Assembly (NCBI GenBank): GCA_001916065.1
Contig: MNRS01000026.1
Location: 1 to 51,026 of the forward strand
Reading direction: 5' to 3'
Source: Clostridium sp. 28_17
GTDB taxonomy: Bacteria > Bacillota > Clostridia > TANB77 > CAG-508
Length of the DNA: 51,026 nucleotides
The translations under genes and the position numbers were made by a program. Numbering within the stretch: position 1 is the first letter of the stretch; every line of letters starts with the position of its first letter. A model generated the notes under the pieces. It was given only the letters and a program-made list of their open reading frames with translations. It did no database searches and was not told where the DNA came from. Shown here piece by piece: positions 34,200 to 43,260 of this stretch.

Positions 34200-35696
34200 C
34201 TATGCTTTATGCCCACCAACTTGATTATTTCTATCAATAGTAGTTCCTGCATCCTGCAAATTCATTCCTTTAATAATAGCATTTTTACCATATTTATTTT
34301 TTATATCAATTACCGCCTTTTGCAAGTTTCTTTCCTTTTTTTCTTCTTGCTGTTCTTTCTCTTTTTTATGATAATCTGTAAATAAATCAATTTGTTCAAA
34401 TGTTTTTTTATTTTCAGCATTTCTCACACTTATTACATTATTCGCCGTAATATTTATTCTTCTAACAATTAGGTTTTTATTTATAATTCTTTCATATAAT
34501 TTCATTGTTGCATCCATTATAATCTTAGTTGATGATGTTTGATGGTCCAAATTAATAGTTCCGTGTGCATGTTTCGGAATTTTGCGTCCATATCTATCTG
34601 TTGTTACTTCTCCATTATAACTAATATTTCTATTTGTTATATTTTCAACATCATAGCCAATTGTTAATACAATTTGATTTGTTACTAAATTTTTTTCAAC
34701 TAAATCTAATGTTAATAATTCGGTCATCTCTTTTACAATTACTTTTGTATCTTCATAATTATATGGACAATGCAATACTTGCCCTGAACAAATACTATTT
34801 GATGCTGGTCTATATGCTTTTATACTTTCTATTGTTACTGGTTCATATCCCCAAGCATGGTCAATTAACAACTCTGCATTAATTCCAAATAATTTATATA
34901 ATAAGTCCTCATTTTTTATAGATGTTCTTGCCACATCACCCATAGTATAAATCCCATGTTTTTCAAGTTTTTTGGCAGTTCCCTTTCCTACTCTCCAAAA
35001 ATCAGTAATAGGTGTATGTGTCCAAAGTAATTTTCTATATAACTTTTCGTCCAATCCTGCTATTCTTACTCCATTTTTATTTGGTTGCGCATGTTTTGCA
35101 ACTATGTCCATGGCAATTTTTGCCAAGTATAAATTGGTTCCCATTCCACCCGTTGCCGTAATTCCTGTATTGTCATAAACATCTTGAATTACTTTTGTTA
35201 TTAGTTCTCCTGCTCTCATATTATATGTTTTTAAATAATGTGTTACATCAATAAATACTTCATCAATAGAATATACATAAATATCTTCTGCTGAAAACCA
35301 CTTAAGGTAAATATTATATATTTTTGTGCTGTATTGCATGTAATACTTCATTCGCGGTGGAGCTATTATATATGATAGTTCCAAATCAGGATTCTTTTTT
35401 AAAGCTGTATCATCATAACTCGTTCCTGTAAATCTACAATTTGGTGCTTTTATTTTTCTTTCTATATTTATTTCTTTGACTTTTTGTACTACTTCGAATA
35501 GTCTGGCTCTGCCTCCTATTCCATATTGTTTGAGTGATGGCGTTACTGCTAGACATACTGTTTTCTCTGTTCTACTATTGTCTGCTACTACTAAGTTTGT
35601 TGTTAATGGATTTAGCCCTCTTTCTTGGCATTCTACTGACGCATAGAATGATTTTAGGTCTATTGCTATATAAATATGTTGTTCTGTATTTTGCAT
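34200..35696 (-). CDS. Y-family DNA polymerase (UmuC/DinB-like translesion polymerase)
   Basis: 498 residues. Palm motifs are IAIDLKSFYASVEC at the start (first catalytic Asp) and VYSIDEVFIDVT (Asp-Glu pair). The thumb HhH region GVGTAKKL-like follows, and then a little-finger domain and a long basic tail. It is longer than chromosomal DinB and resembles the UvrX/UmuC group of Firmicutes, often SOS-induced and mobile. A LexA-like palindrome overlaps the -35 box of its promoter, fitting damage induction. The downstream small protein is its usual neighbour. Confidence 0.93.
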   Translation of the reverse strand: MQNTEQHIYIAIDLKSFYASVECQERGLNPLTTNLVVADNSRTEKTVCLAVTPSLKQYGIGGRARLFEVVQKVKEINIERKIKAPNCRFTGTSYDDTALKKNPDLELSYIIAPPRMKYYMQYSTKIYNIYLKWFSAEDIYVYSIDEVFIDVTHYLKTYNMRAGELITKVIQDVYDNTGITATGGMGTNLYLAKIAMDIVAKHAQPNKNGVRIAGLDEKLYRKLLWTHTPITDFWRVGKGTAKKLEKHGIYTMGDVARTSIKNEDLLYKLFGINAELLIDHAWGYEPVTIESIKAYRPASNSICSGQVLHCPYNYEDTKVIVKEMTELLTLDLVEKNLVTNQIVLTIGYDVENITNRNISYNGEVTTDRYGRKIPKHAHGTINLDHQTSSTKIIMDATMKLYERIINKNLIVRRINITANNVISVRNAENKKTFEQIDLFTDYHKKEKEQQEEKKERNLQKAVIDIKNKYGKNAIIKGMNLQDAGTTIDRNNQVGGHKA

Positions 35697-35770
35697 AATC
35701 CACCCCCATTTGTTTATTACATTTCTGCTTATGCAATTTTCTTAATTTGTAACATTTTTGAACTATAATT

Positions 35771-35808
35771 ATTATATCATTTTATTTTCGTTTTGTAAAC
35801 ATATGTTT
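35771..35808 (-). promoter_or_regulatory. Promoter with overlapping LexA-like operator
   Basis: On the minus strand TTTACA and TATAAT are 17 bases apart. The perfect palindrome AAACATATGTTT (35797-35808) overlaps the -35 box and fits the Firmicute SOS box pattern GAACNNNNGTTC with outer G/C changed to A/T. The promoter drives the translesion polymerase. Confidence 0.6.
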
Positions 35809-35905
35809 GTTGATATTTTCATTTTTTGTGATATAATATTTTTAACTTATTATATGAATTTCCTCGCTCCCACAGGAGGATAAATAATTTTAAGGAGGAA
35901 AAATT

Positions 35906-36157
35906 ATGATAAAAATTGTTCGGGCATGGTATAATGATGATGTAAAGGGAAATAAGGAGTTGTATCTTTTTTTATTAATACTTCTTCCTACTATTTTAGC
36001 ATTTTGCTTTGCCATAGCAGAAATAGCAAAGGCTACTAATGGAAATGTTATTTTTACATTTTTAATAACCTTTATTATAGTTTTTGCCATTACTTTTTTG
36101 ATCCTATTTATCATTTTGATTGTTATATATATTATAAAATTGATTTACGGTAAATAG
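35906..36157 (+). CDS. Small membrane protein, 83 aa
   Basis: The N-terminal 20 residues are hydrophilic; two long hydrophobic helices follow (about residues 20-42 and 48-76). No family is recognised. AAGGAGG lies eight bases before the ATG, and a second AGGAGG lies about 20 bases further upstream. Codon 6 is CGG, read here as Arg because a +1 skip would stop the frame after a few codons. It is monocistronic, ended by the hairpin at 36169-36200. Confidence 0.65.
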   Translation: MIKIVRAWYNDDVKGNKELYLFLLILLPTILAFCFAIAEIAKATNGNVIFTFLITFIIVFAITFLILFIILIVIYIIKLIYGK

Positions 36158-36168
36158 TCAAAATCTAC

Positions 36169-36200
36169 GTCACCCTTTCTAAGGGTGGCTTTTATTTTAT
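36169..36200 (+). terminator. Terminator of the 83-aa membrane protein gene
   Basis: A 7-bp stem CACCCTT/AAGGGTG with a three-base loop, then GGCTTTTATTTT; it overlaps the 3' end of dprA. Confidence 0.75.
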
Positions 36201-37178
36201 ATCTTCATAGGAAGTAACCATTTTCGCACCTTGTTTTATTAAGTCATTTGTACCAACAGAATTTATTGAATTAATATTTCCAGGAACAACAAAAACATCT
36301 CTTCCTTGTTCTAAAGCAAAATCGACTGTAATTAATGTTCCACTTTTTTCTTTTGCTTCTATAACAATTATTCCTTTACTTAGTCCACTTATAATTCTAT
36401 TTCTTGCAGGAAAGTTCATCTTGTCTGGTTTAGTACCACATGGATATTCTGAAATAATTGCCCCTCCGTTTCTTATTATTTCATTTGCTAATTCTATATT
36501 TTCTTTTGGATAAATCATATCTAAGCCATTTCCAAGGATTGCAATTGTTTTTCCACAATCATTTTTTAATTTTCCACAGTCATCATTTATCTTTCCACAG
36601 TTATTATTTATTTTTCCACAGCTCTCCTGTTTGTTTCCACAGTTTTTAGTACTTTCGCATTCAATATTGGCTCCAACTGAACCCCAATGTGCATAACTAT
36701 CCACACCTTTAGCCAAACCGCTAACAATATTAACAGATTTTTCTTTTGATAAATTATAAGCAAAATATTTTGCCGCCTTTTTTCCATAATCTGTACACTC
36801 TCTACATCCCACAATGCCAATATTTTTTCCATTTAGTATTTCTTTATTTCCTCTAATATACAAACTTACTGGTGCATCATAAATTTGCTTTAATGCCTGT
36901 GGATAACTTTTTTCACAGATGTGGATAATATCAATATTATTTTCTTCCATATATTTAATATGATAATTTAATATTTTTTCGTTTTTTGCTTCTATAATAT
37001 TTGTAACTGTTTCTTCACCTATTCTATCTACTTTTAATAGTTCTCTCTTACTCAATTTATATATTTCTTCTGGCGTACCATATATTTTTAGCAAATTATT
37101 TTTTTTTACACATCCTAACCCTTTTATTAGACTAAACCAAATCCAATATTTTTTATTTTCTAAATCTCCCATTTTCAT
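36192..37178 (-). CDS. dprA: DNA processing protein DprA with a tandem-repeat insertion
   Basis: DprA/Smf loads RecA on incoming single-stranded DNA during transformation. The N-terminal helical domain is followed by the Rossmann-fold core: GIVGCRECTDYGK, SGLAKGVDSYAHWGS, KTIAILGNGLDMIYP, FPARNRIISGLS and the late DVFVVPGNI. At 328 residues it is normal. Where DprA proteins usually have a short loop before KTIAVLG, this one carries about 35 extra residues made of a seven-residue CGKI-type repeat, encoded by a 21-bp tandem array. Frame and catalytic core are intact. Confidence 0.95.
   Translation of the reverse strand: MKMGDLENKKYWIWFSLIKGLGCVKKNNLLKIYGTPEEIYKLSKRELLKVDRIGEETVTNIIEAKNEKILNYHIKYMEENNIDIIHICEKSYPQALKQIYDAPVSLYIRGNKEILNGKNIGIVGCRECTDYGKKAAKYFAYNLSKEKSVNIVSGLAKGVDSYAHWGSVGANIECESTKNCGNKQESCGKINNNCGKINDDCGKLKNDCGKTIAILGNGLDMIYPKENIELANEIIRNGGAIISEYPCGTKPDKMNFPARNRIISGLSKGIIVIEAKEKSGTLITVDFALEQGRDVFVVPGNINSINSVGTNDLIKQGAKMVTSYEDIK
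36551..36655. repeat. 21-bp tandem repeat inside dprA (five units)
   Basis: TTCCACA recurs at 36551, 36572, 36593, 36614 and 36635, exactly 21 bases apart, with variable bases between. Each unit encodes CGK plus four polar residues. Copy-number change keeps frame. Confidence 0.85.
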
Positions 37179-37262
37179 TTTCCTTTCTTTTTACTTTCAC
37201 TGTTATTTAACAATAATAAATTTTAAACAACTTTCATTTAATAATCTTATTGCTCTAAAACG

Positions 37263-37290
37263 CAAAAAAGACACAAATATTTTGTGTCCC
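37263..37290 (-). terminator. Terminator of folD
   Basis: Minus-strand stem GACACAAA/TTTGTGTC followed by six T. Confidence 0.75.
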
Positions 37291-37336
37291 ACTTATTATA
37301 CTTTTTATTATTTAATGCCTTATTTCAATTAATATT

Positions 37337-38194
37337 TTAATCTACCATTCCATTTTGTCTTCTAGTAGCCTTAATAACATTGTTCATAAGCATTGCAATT
37401 GTCATCGGTCCAACTCCCCCAGGAACCGGTGTAATATAACTTGCTTTTTCCTTTACACTTTCAAAATCAACATCACCTGTAATTTTGCCATTGTCTAATC
37501 TATTTATTCCTACATCAATTACAACCGCACCATCTTTTACCATATCTGCAGTTACAAAGTTTGCTTTTCCAATTGCTGATATCAACACATCGGCTTCTTT
37601 TGCTTTTTGTGCAATATTTTGTGTTTTAGAATGGCATGATGTTACTGTCGCATTTTTATTTAAGCAACAATGTATTAATGGTTTACCCACAATGTTGCTT
37701 CTTCCTAATATTACCACATTTTTACCAGTTAAGTCAATATCATATTCTTCGAACATTTTCATTATTCCGTATGGTGTACAAGATACAAATGTGTCTTGAT
37801 TCAAAACTAATTTTCCGACATTTAACGGATTAAATCCATCAACATCTTTTTCTGGTGATATTGTTCTAAATGCTTCATTTATATCTAAATTTGATGGTAT
37901 TGGACTTTGTAATAATATTCCATTTATTGTTTTGTCGTTGTTTAATTTTTCTATTAGTTCTATTAATTCTTTTTGAGTTATTTTTGAGTCTAGTAAATAT
38001 TCTTCGTATTTTATTCCAACATCTTCACATGCTCTGCTTTTATTTCTTACATATACTTTTGATGCAGGGTCTTCTCCTACCATTATTACTGCTAATTTTG
38101 AGTTTATATTTTTTTTCTTTAATTCTTCACATTCTATTTTTAAATTTGCTCTTATTTTTTTTGCTAATTCTTTTCCATCTATAATTACAGCCAT
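37337..38194 (-). CDS. folD: Methylenetetrahydrofolate dehydrogenase/cyclohydrolase FolD
   Basis: Bifunctional one-carbon enzyme, 285 residues. It shows the substrate-site YVRNKSRACEDVGI (with the catalytic Lys), GILLQSPIPSNLD, the NADP site GRSNIVGKPLIHCCL and the signature PVPGGVGPMTIAML. GGAG precedes the ATG. It is monocistronic, between a lipoprotein gene and dprA. Confidence 0.97.
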   Translation of the reverse strand: MAVIIDGKELAKKIRANLKIECEELKKKNINSKLAVIMVGEDPASKVYVRNKSRACEDVGIKYEEYLLDSKITQKELIELIEKLNNDKTINGILLQSPIPSNLDINEAFRTISPEKDVDGFNPLNVGKLVLNQDTFVSCTPYGIMKMFEEYDIDLTGKNVVILGRSNIVGKPLIHCCLNKNATVTSCHSKTQNIAQKAKEADVLISAIGKANFVTADMVKDGAVVIDVGINRLDNGKITGDVDFESVKEKASYITPVPGGVGPMTIAMLMNNVIKATRRQNGMVD

Positions 38195-38323
38195 TAATTT
38201 TTCTCCTCATATACATTTTTTATATCTATCTATTAATTTTCAAATATATTTTATAACATTTCTTTTTAATTTGTAAATACTTTTATTAAAATACAATAAA
38301 TTTATTAAATATTAACATGGATA

Positions 38324-38354
38324 ATGCCCAGTCTATAAAATATAGACTGGGCAT
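38324..38354 (-). terminator. Strong hairpin after the lipoprotein gene
   Basis: A perfect 14-bp stem ATGCCCAGTCTATA/TATAGACTGGGCAT with a three-base loop, five bases past the stop. The following T content on the minus strand is low, so it may act as an RNA-stability hairpin as much as a terminator. Confidence 0.55.
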
Positions 38355-38358
38355 ACAA

Positions 38359-39081
38359 CTATTGATATTCTGTTTCCATTTCAGTTTGGACACCATCATC
38401 TGTTACAGGAATAAGAAACTCATCCAAAACAGATACAACATGATAATACTCTTCATCTGCATATTTAATAAGTATATCATACACAACTTGCATCTTATTT
38501 GCATATACATTACCATCTTGAACTAAACTGTTTTCAGTAAGTCTTTTTTGTGATACTGATCCTGTTCCATACTCACCACATACAAACGTCCATCCATCTA
38601 TCAAATCTTTACTATAACCTTCTATAGCAAATTGATTTTGATATGGATATTTTTCACTTATGAAAAATCCATCTTGTGATGTTCCATGATATGAATCATC
38701 CATATTATCTTGTGAAAGGCCGTCAAGCTGAGCAGATGTTGATTTTAAAGACATGTCTATGTGTACATGTTCAATCAACACAGTTGCTCCTTCTGGAGCT
38801 CCCGAAACTTTGGCAGTCATATTAACTACTTTGGAATCTGTTATTCTCCATCTGCTTAAATCATAACTACCCGTATCATATGTAGTTATAAATTGAAATC
38901 CTTCAAGCTCATGTGTCTTTTCCAAAGTATTCCCCCTGAGAGGATTAAGTTCTTCTAAGTTTTCCTCCTTAACAACTGTCTCCTCCCCACATCCAGCTAA
39001 ACTTAAAGTTAACGCAATAGCTAAACTTAAAGTTAACACAATAGCTAAAATTACTATCCAATACCGTTTCATGTGTTTCAT
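38359..39081 (-). CDS. Lipoprotein of unknown function, 240 aa
   Basis: The signal peptide has a KHMKRYW head, a hydrophobic core and the lipobox LAGC at about residues 28-31, so the mature protein is lipid-anchored. The mature part is acidic and mixed alpha/beta, with no recognised domain. The signal core contains an eight-residue tandem duplication (LTLSLAIA, LTLSLAGC). Base composition and codon choice (GCC, GAC, CTG) are less AT-biased than its neighbours. Codon 6 is CGG as Arg, a codon otherwise absent from conserved genes here. Together these hint at lateral acquisition. Confidence 0.85.
   Translation of the reverse strand: MKHMKRYWIVILAIVLTLSLAIALTLSLAGCGEETVVKEENLEELNPLRGNTLEKTHELEGFQFITTYDTGSYDLSRWRITDSKVVNMTAKVSGAPEGATVLIEHVHIDMSLKSTSAQLDGLSQDNMDDSYHGTSQDGFFISEKYPYQNQFAIEGYSKDLIDGWTFVCGEYGTGSVSQKRLTENSLVQDGNVYANKMQVVYDILIKYADEEYYHVVSVLDEFLIPVTDDGVQTEMETEYQ
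38995..39048. repeat. 24-bp tandem duplication in a signal-peptide coding region
   Basis: AGCTAAACTTAAAGTTAAC recurs 24 bases apart (2.2 copies), differing by a single base; it encodes the doubled LTLSLA core. Confidence 0.85.
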
Positions 39082-39252
39082 AGTTGTCTCCTATTATTTT
39101 AGTAAAATACCGAAATGTCAGTATTTTATACTAAAATGGCACATTTATTATATTTCGCTGTACCCACGAATACTAAATAAATTTTACCATATTTTTACAT
39201 ATGTGTCAAATTAATCTTTTGATTTAAATAGTCGCTCTTATTATCCCTTAAT

Positions 39253-40185
39253 TTAATTTTCTAAAAAATTATCTTCTATTTTTATTTTGCAATTATCAGT
39301 ATCAATTTTTGCATTTACGCCTATTGGTATAACACCATTTACCATTTTGTGACCAAAATCATTACACTTTATAATCGGAAATTTATATTCTTTTGTATAT
39401 TCCAGTAATATATCTTCCATTTGTGGATATACTTCTCCATCTTTTTGTAAATCATAATTATATCCTATAACTATTCCTTTTACTTTATCAAAAACACCAA
39501 TTTGTTTCAAATGAGCAAATCTTCTTTGACATTCATTTGGTGATGTCCTATAACTTTCAATTAGCCAAATTTTATCTTGCATATCTGGGAAATACTCTGT
39601 TCCAATTAAATACATCATACATCCCAGATTTGTTCCAACTAATTCACCATCTACATTTCCACTTCTTATTACTTTTTTTATTCCGGTTTCAAATTTTCCA
39701 ATCTTTTTATTTATAAAAGTTTGTTCAAATTCCTTATATTTTTCTTCTGCATCATTTTCGCCAAAATGTATAAATGATTCACCATGAAATGTTACTAATC
39801 CAGTTTTTTTGTAAATAGCCTGTAATAAAACAGTTATATCACTATATCCTGTAATTATTTTAGGATGTTTTTTTATTTCTTCATAATCTAATAAATCAAT
39901 AAAAGTATTACAAGTTTGTCCACCTTCTAAGCAGATAATCGCTTTAACTTCATCATCTTTAAACATTTCCATTAAGTCTTCTGATTTTTGTTTATTTGTT
40001 CCTGCTGAGCCATAATAGTCTTCTTCTATATATTTTCCTTTTTTTATTTTGAATCCTTTACTTAGTAAAAAATTTTCTGCTTTTTTTAAATCTTCATATC
40101 TATTGTTTAGTTTCAAACTATTTGATACTCCTACTACCCCAATTGTATCTCCATAATTTAGTTTTTTTGCTAATATTTTTTTCAT
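39253..40185 (-). CDS. S66 family peptidase (LD-carboxypeptidase/MccF-like)
   Basis: 310 residues. The nucleophile serine is in TGYSDITVLLQA (about residue 117), preceded by ICLEGGQTCNT. The catalytic Glu is in WLIESYRTSP and the catalytic His in FGHKMVNGVIPIGV. S66 enzymes cleave LD bonds in peptidoglycan tetrapeptides or inactivate microcin C-like peptide nucleotides. The GYSD motif and lack of other recycling genes leave this open. It is monocistronic. Confidence 0.9.
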   Translation of the reverse strand: MKKILAKKLNYGDTIGVVGVSNSLKLNNRYEDLKKAENFLLSKGFKIKKGKYIEEDYYGSAGTNKQKSEDLMEMFKDDEVKAIICLEGGQTCNTFIDLLDYEEIKKHPKIITGYSDITVLLQAIYKKTGLVTFHGESFIHFGENDAEEKYKEFEQTFINKKIGKFETGIKKVIRSGNVDGELVGTNLGCMMYLIGTEYFPDMQDKIWLIESYRTSPNECQRRFAHLKQIGVFDKVKGIVIGYNYDLQKDGEVYPQMEDILLEYTKEYKFPIIKCNDFGHKMVNGVIPIGVNAKIDTDNCKIKIEDNFLEN

Positions 40186-40222
40186 TTTTTTTCCTTTTTA
40201 TTTTATATGATTTTTTCTTTGA

Positions 40223-40468
40223 TTAGTTATCACTTATTATCTTATATTCAATATCTTCCATATCAGGAAACATCTCCTTAACCCTTTTTAATGTAAGCAT
40301 TGACATTTTAGGTTGTGGATTTTTCTTGTGGTCTGTTAATAACTTTTGTGTGTAGCAATTTGGTGCGGTTTTAAACAATAAATATCTATTTCGTACATAT
40401 GTGTAAAAAATTTGATACCCATTATTCAAGTCTTCCCACATCATTTCAAATGTATATTTTTCTTCCAT
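40223..40468 (-). CDS. Hypothetical protein, 81 aa, downstream of ligA
   Basis: Not recognised. A compact protein with aromatic residues (MMWEDLNNGYQIFYTYVRNRYLLFK) and a Lys-rich second half. ATG at 40468 is chosen because GGAGAAG lies five bases upstream; another ATG 21 bases earlier is also possible. It begins within 30 bases of the ligA stop on the same strand, so it is probably co-transcribed and may be regulated with DNA ligase. Confidence 0.65.
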   Translation of the reverse strand: MEEKYTFEMMWEDLNNGYQIFYTYVRNRYLLFKTAPNCYTQKLLTDHKKNPQPKMSMLTLKRVKEMFPDMEDIEYKIISDN

Positions 40469-40494
40469 AATCTTCTCCATTTCTTTCAATGTAA

Positions 40495-42495
40495 TTAAAC
40501 AGTCATTTTCTCAAATTCATCTTCTGAAATAATTGTAACTCCAAGGCTTTGAGCTTTTGTTAATTTACTTCCTGCATCCTCACCTGCTAAAACATAATCT
40601 GTTTTTTTAGATACAGAACCTGATGTTTTTCCGCCAAGTCTTTCAATTATATTTTCTGCTTCTTTTCTTGTATATTTTTCTAAACTTCCTGTTAATACAA
40701 AAGTTTTTCCTTCAAATCGTTTGTCAATGCTTTCTTCTTCCAAGCAATTCATGTTAACACCGGCTAACTTTAATTTATTTAGCAAATCTGCTGTTTGTTC
40801 TTGTAAAAAGAATTCTCTTATGCTATTTGCCATTACTTCTCCAATGTCTTTTATTTCACTTAGTTCTTCAAATGTTGCATTTGCTAGATTGTCCATTGTT
40901 CTGTATTTTCTTGCTAACATTTTTGATGCTTTTCCTCCAACATGTCTAATGCCTAACGCTGTTATTAATCTATATAAATCATTTTCCTTACTTGCATTAA
41001 TACTGTCAATTAAGTTTTGTGCAAATTTCTTTCCATTCTTTTTTAGTGATGCAATGTCTTCAAATTTTAATTCATATATATCTGATATGTTATGAATCAA
41101 TTCTCTGTCTAATAATTGTTGAATTATATTTTCTCCAAGTCCGTCTATATTCATTGCTTCTCTTGATACAAAGTGAACTAAGTTTCTAAATAATTTTGCT
41201 GGACATTCTATTCCAGTACATCTTACTGCTGATTCTCCTTCTTCTCTTACTGCTTCTGCTCCACATACTGGGCATACTCTTGGCATTTTAAAGTCTTTTT
41301 CTTCACCTGTTCTTTTTTCTTCAACAACTTTTACTATTTCTGGTATTACATCTCCTGCTTTTTGTATTACTACTGTGTCACCTATTTTTAGACCTTTTTC
41401 TTTAATAAAATCTTCGTTGTGTAGTGTTGTTTTTGATATTGTTGATCCTGCAAGTTTTACTGGTTCTAGTATTGCCATTGGTGTAATTACGCCTGTTCTT
41501 CCTACTTGACAAACTATGTCTTTTAATAGTGTTTCTTTTTGTTCTGGCGGATATTTATATGCAATCGCCCATCTTGGTGTTTTTACTGTTGTTCCTAATA
41601 TTTCTCTAAATCTTAAATCATCTATTTTTATAACTGCTCCATCTATTCCAAATGTTAAGTTTTCTCTCATTTCTCCAATTTTTCTAATTGCTTCTTTTAC
41701 TTCTTCTATTGTCTCACATGGTATACGTACAGGATTTACATTAAATCCAATTTTTTCTAAGTATTCAAGTTCTTCAAAATGTGAGTTAAATTCTTTTCCA
41801 TCTATTTTTTGAACATTAAATATATAGATATCAAGTGGTCTTGTTGCTGTTATTTTACTGTCTAATTGACGAAGTGACCCTGCTGCTGCATTACGTGCAT
41901 TTGCAAATAGTTCTTCTTCATTTTCTTCTCTTTCTTGATTCATTTGTTCAAAATCTTTTTTAGAAATAAATACTTCGCCACGCACTGTTATATCTATTTT
42001 ATCATTTATTTCCATAGGAATTGTTTTTACTGTTTTTAAATTTTGTGTTACATCTTCTCCTACAAGTCCATTTCCTCTTGTAGCACCTCTTACAAATTTT
42101 CCATCTTTATATTCAAGTGCAGAAGATAAACCATCTATTTTTGTTTCTACTACATATTTTACTTTTTCTATTCCATTTTCTTTTGCCTTTTCTTCCATCT
42201 TATGGCAAAATTCTTCTACTTCTTCAAAACTAAAAATATCTTGTAAACTTTGAAGTGGAACCTCGTGTGTTACTTTTTCAAATCCTTCTTTTACATGTCC
42301 GCCAACCTTTTGTGTTAATGAATCTTTTGATAAAAATTGTGGGTAACTTTTTTCTAAATTGCGCAATTCTACCATTAACATATCATACTCAAAATCTGAT
42401 ATTTCTGGTGCATCATCATCATAGTATTTTTGTGCATAATAGTCTGTTTGTTTTCGTAATTCTTCTATTCTTTTTTGTGCTTGTTTTTCATTCAT
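40495..42495 (-). CDS. ligA: NAD-dependent DNA ligase LigA
   Basis: 666 residues with every domain. The N-terminal Ia domain has DYYAQKYYDDDAPEISDFEYD. The adenylation domain has the active-site lysine in VETKIDGLSSALEY. The OB fold follows, then a C4 zinc finger (CPVCGAE and CTGIECPAK). Helix-hairpin-helix repeats and a C-terminal BRCT domain (FEGKTFVLTGSLEKYTR) complete the protein. It seals nicks in replication and repair. GGAGAG precedes the ATG. Confidence 0.98.
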   Translation of the reverse strand: MNEKQAQKRIEELRKQTDYYAQKYYDDDAPEISDFEYDMLMVELRNLEKSYPQFLSKDSLTQKVGGHVKEGFEKVTHEVPLQSLQDIFSFEEVEEFCHKMEEKAKENGIEKVKYVVETKIDGLSSALEYKDGKFVRGATRGNGLVGEDVTQNLKTVKTIPMEINDKIDITVRGEVFISKKDFEQMNQEREENEEELFANARNAAAGSLRQLDSKITATRPLDIYIFNVQKIDGKEFNSHFEELEYLEKIGFNVNPVRIPCETIEEVKEAIRKIGEMRENLTFGIDGAVIKIDDLRFREILGTTVKTPRWAIAYKYPPEQKETLLKDIVCQVGRTGVITPMAILEPVKLAGSTISKTTLHNEDFIKEKGLKIGDTVVIQKAGDVIPEIVKVVEEKRTGEEKDFKMPRVCPVCGAEAVREEGESAVRCTGIECPAKLFRNLVHFVSREAMNIDGLGENIIQQLLDRELIHNISDIYELKFEDIASLKKNGKKFAQNLIDSINASKENDLYRLITALGIRHVGGKASKMLARKYRTMDNLANATFEELSEIKDIGEVMANSIREFFLQEQTADLLNKLKLAGVNMNCLEEESIDKRFEGKTFVLTGSLEKYTRKEAENIIERLGGKTSGSVSKKTDYVLAGEDAGSKLTKAQSLGVTIISEDEFEKMTV

Positions 42496-42597
42496 TTTGT
42501 AACTCTCCTTTTCATTGTGTTCATTGGTATTTTTTTAATAAATTTGCAATTATTTTATTAAAGTTTTGTTTTTTCTTTCCTATTATATACAAAATAA

Positions 42598-42632
42598 TAA
42601 AAAAAATAAAGGAGTTTCGTAAAATTCCTTTA
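42598..42632 (-). terminator. Terminator of the LPxTG mini-protein gene
   Basis: Stem AAAGGA(G)/TTCCTTT; the minus-strand side ends in a run of eight T. Confidence 0.65.
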
Positions 42633-42677
42633 TCTTTTTTATATTATATATTGTAATTTTGGATACATTTATATTTA

Positions 42678-43040
42678 TTAGATATTTTTATATTCTTGCA
42701 TTTTTTTGTAAGCATATACTCCTGATATACCTAATACAACTACTAATACTGCAACTGGCATAGAATCTGCTACACCTGTTTTTGGTAATGATGAGTTGTT
42801 ATAAGTACTTGTATTGTTTGTTGTTAAAACAAGATTGTTTGTTGTGTTATTTAAAACATTATTTGAAGGTTTGCTTGTTCCTGTACCTCCAGTTCCTGCT
42901 ATATTATTGTCATCTACATTATTATTACCTAATGCTGTTCCTGTTAAATCTGTAATAGCAAATACACTTTTTGCTGTGAACAACATAGCTATTACTATCA
43001 TTACGATTAAAACTATACTTACTATTTTTGTTTTTTTCAT
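42678..43040 (-). CDS. Short LPxTG cell-wall-anchored protein, 120 aa
   Basis: An N-terminal signal peptide (KKTKIVSIVLIVMIVIAML, cut near VFA) is followed by an Asn/Thr/Gly-rich spacer of about 55 residues. The sorting signal is LPKTG, then a hydrophobic helix and a KKMQEYKN tail. Sortase A would attach the short mature chain to peptidoglycan. It has no folded domain, so it may serve as a spacer or regulator. The ATG at 43040 follows AAAGGAGAG. No sortase gene lies in the window. Confidence 0.85.
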   Translation of the reverse strand: MKKTKIVSIVLIVMIVIAMLFTAKSVFAITDLTGTALGNNNVDDNNIAGTGGTGTSKPSNNVLNNTTNNLVLTTNNTSTYNNSSLPKTGVADSMPVAVLVVVLGISGVYAYKKMQEYKNI

Positions 43041-43260
43041 ACCATTCTCTCCTTTATTTACCCATATTATTTTACAATCAAAAGAAATTATACCACTTTT
43101 TTTATTTGATTGCAACCTCTTAACTACTAATATAATTTTATACTTTCTAATTTAATAAGTCAATATGTTTTTACTATTTTTATTTTACATTTATATCACA
43201 AAAATATTACAGAATTATTACAAAGTTTATATATTTTTATATTGCTAATTTTTAGTAATT

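Noticed and set aside
35906..35950. CGG at codon 6 of the 83-aa membrane protein as another +1 site
   Set aside because: Skipping the C leads to a stop within a few codons, whereas the zero frame gives a full membrane protein with a strong ribosome site.
39060..39075. CGG at codon 6 of the lipoprotein as another +1 site
   Set aside because: A +1 skip stops almost at once and destroys the signal peptide; Arg fits the basic head of the signal sequence.
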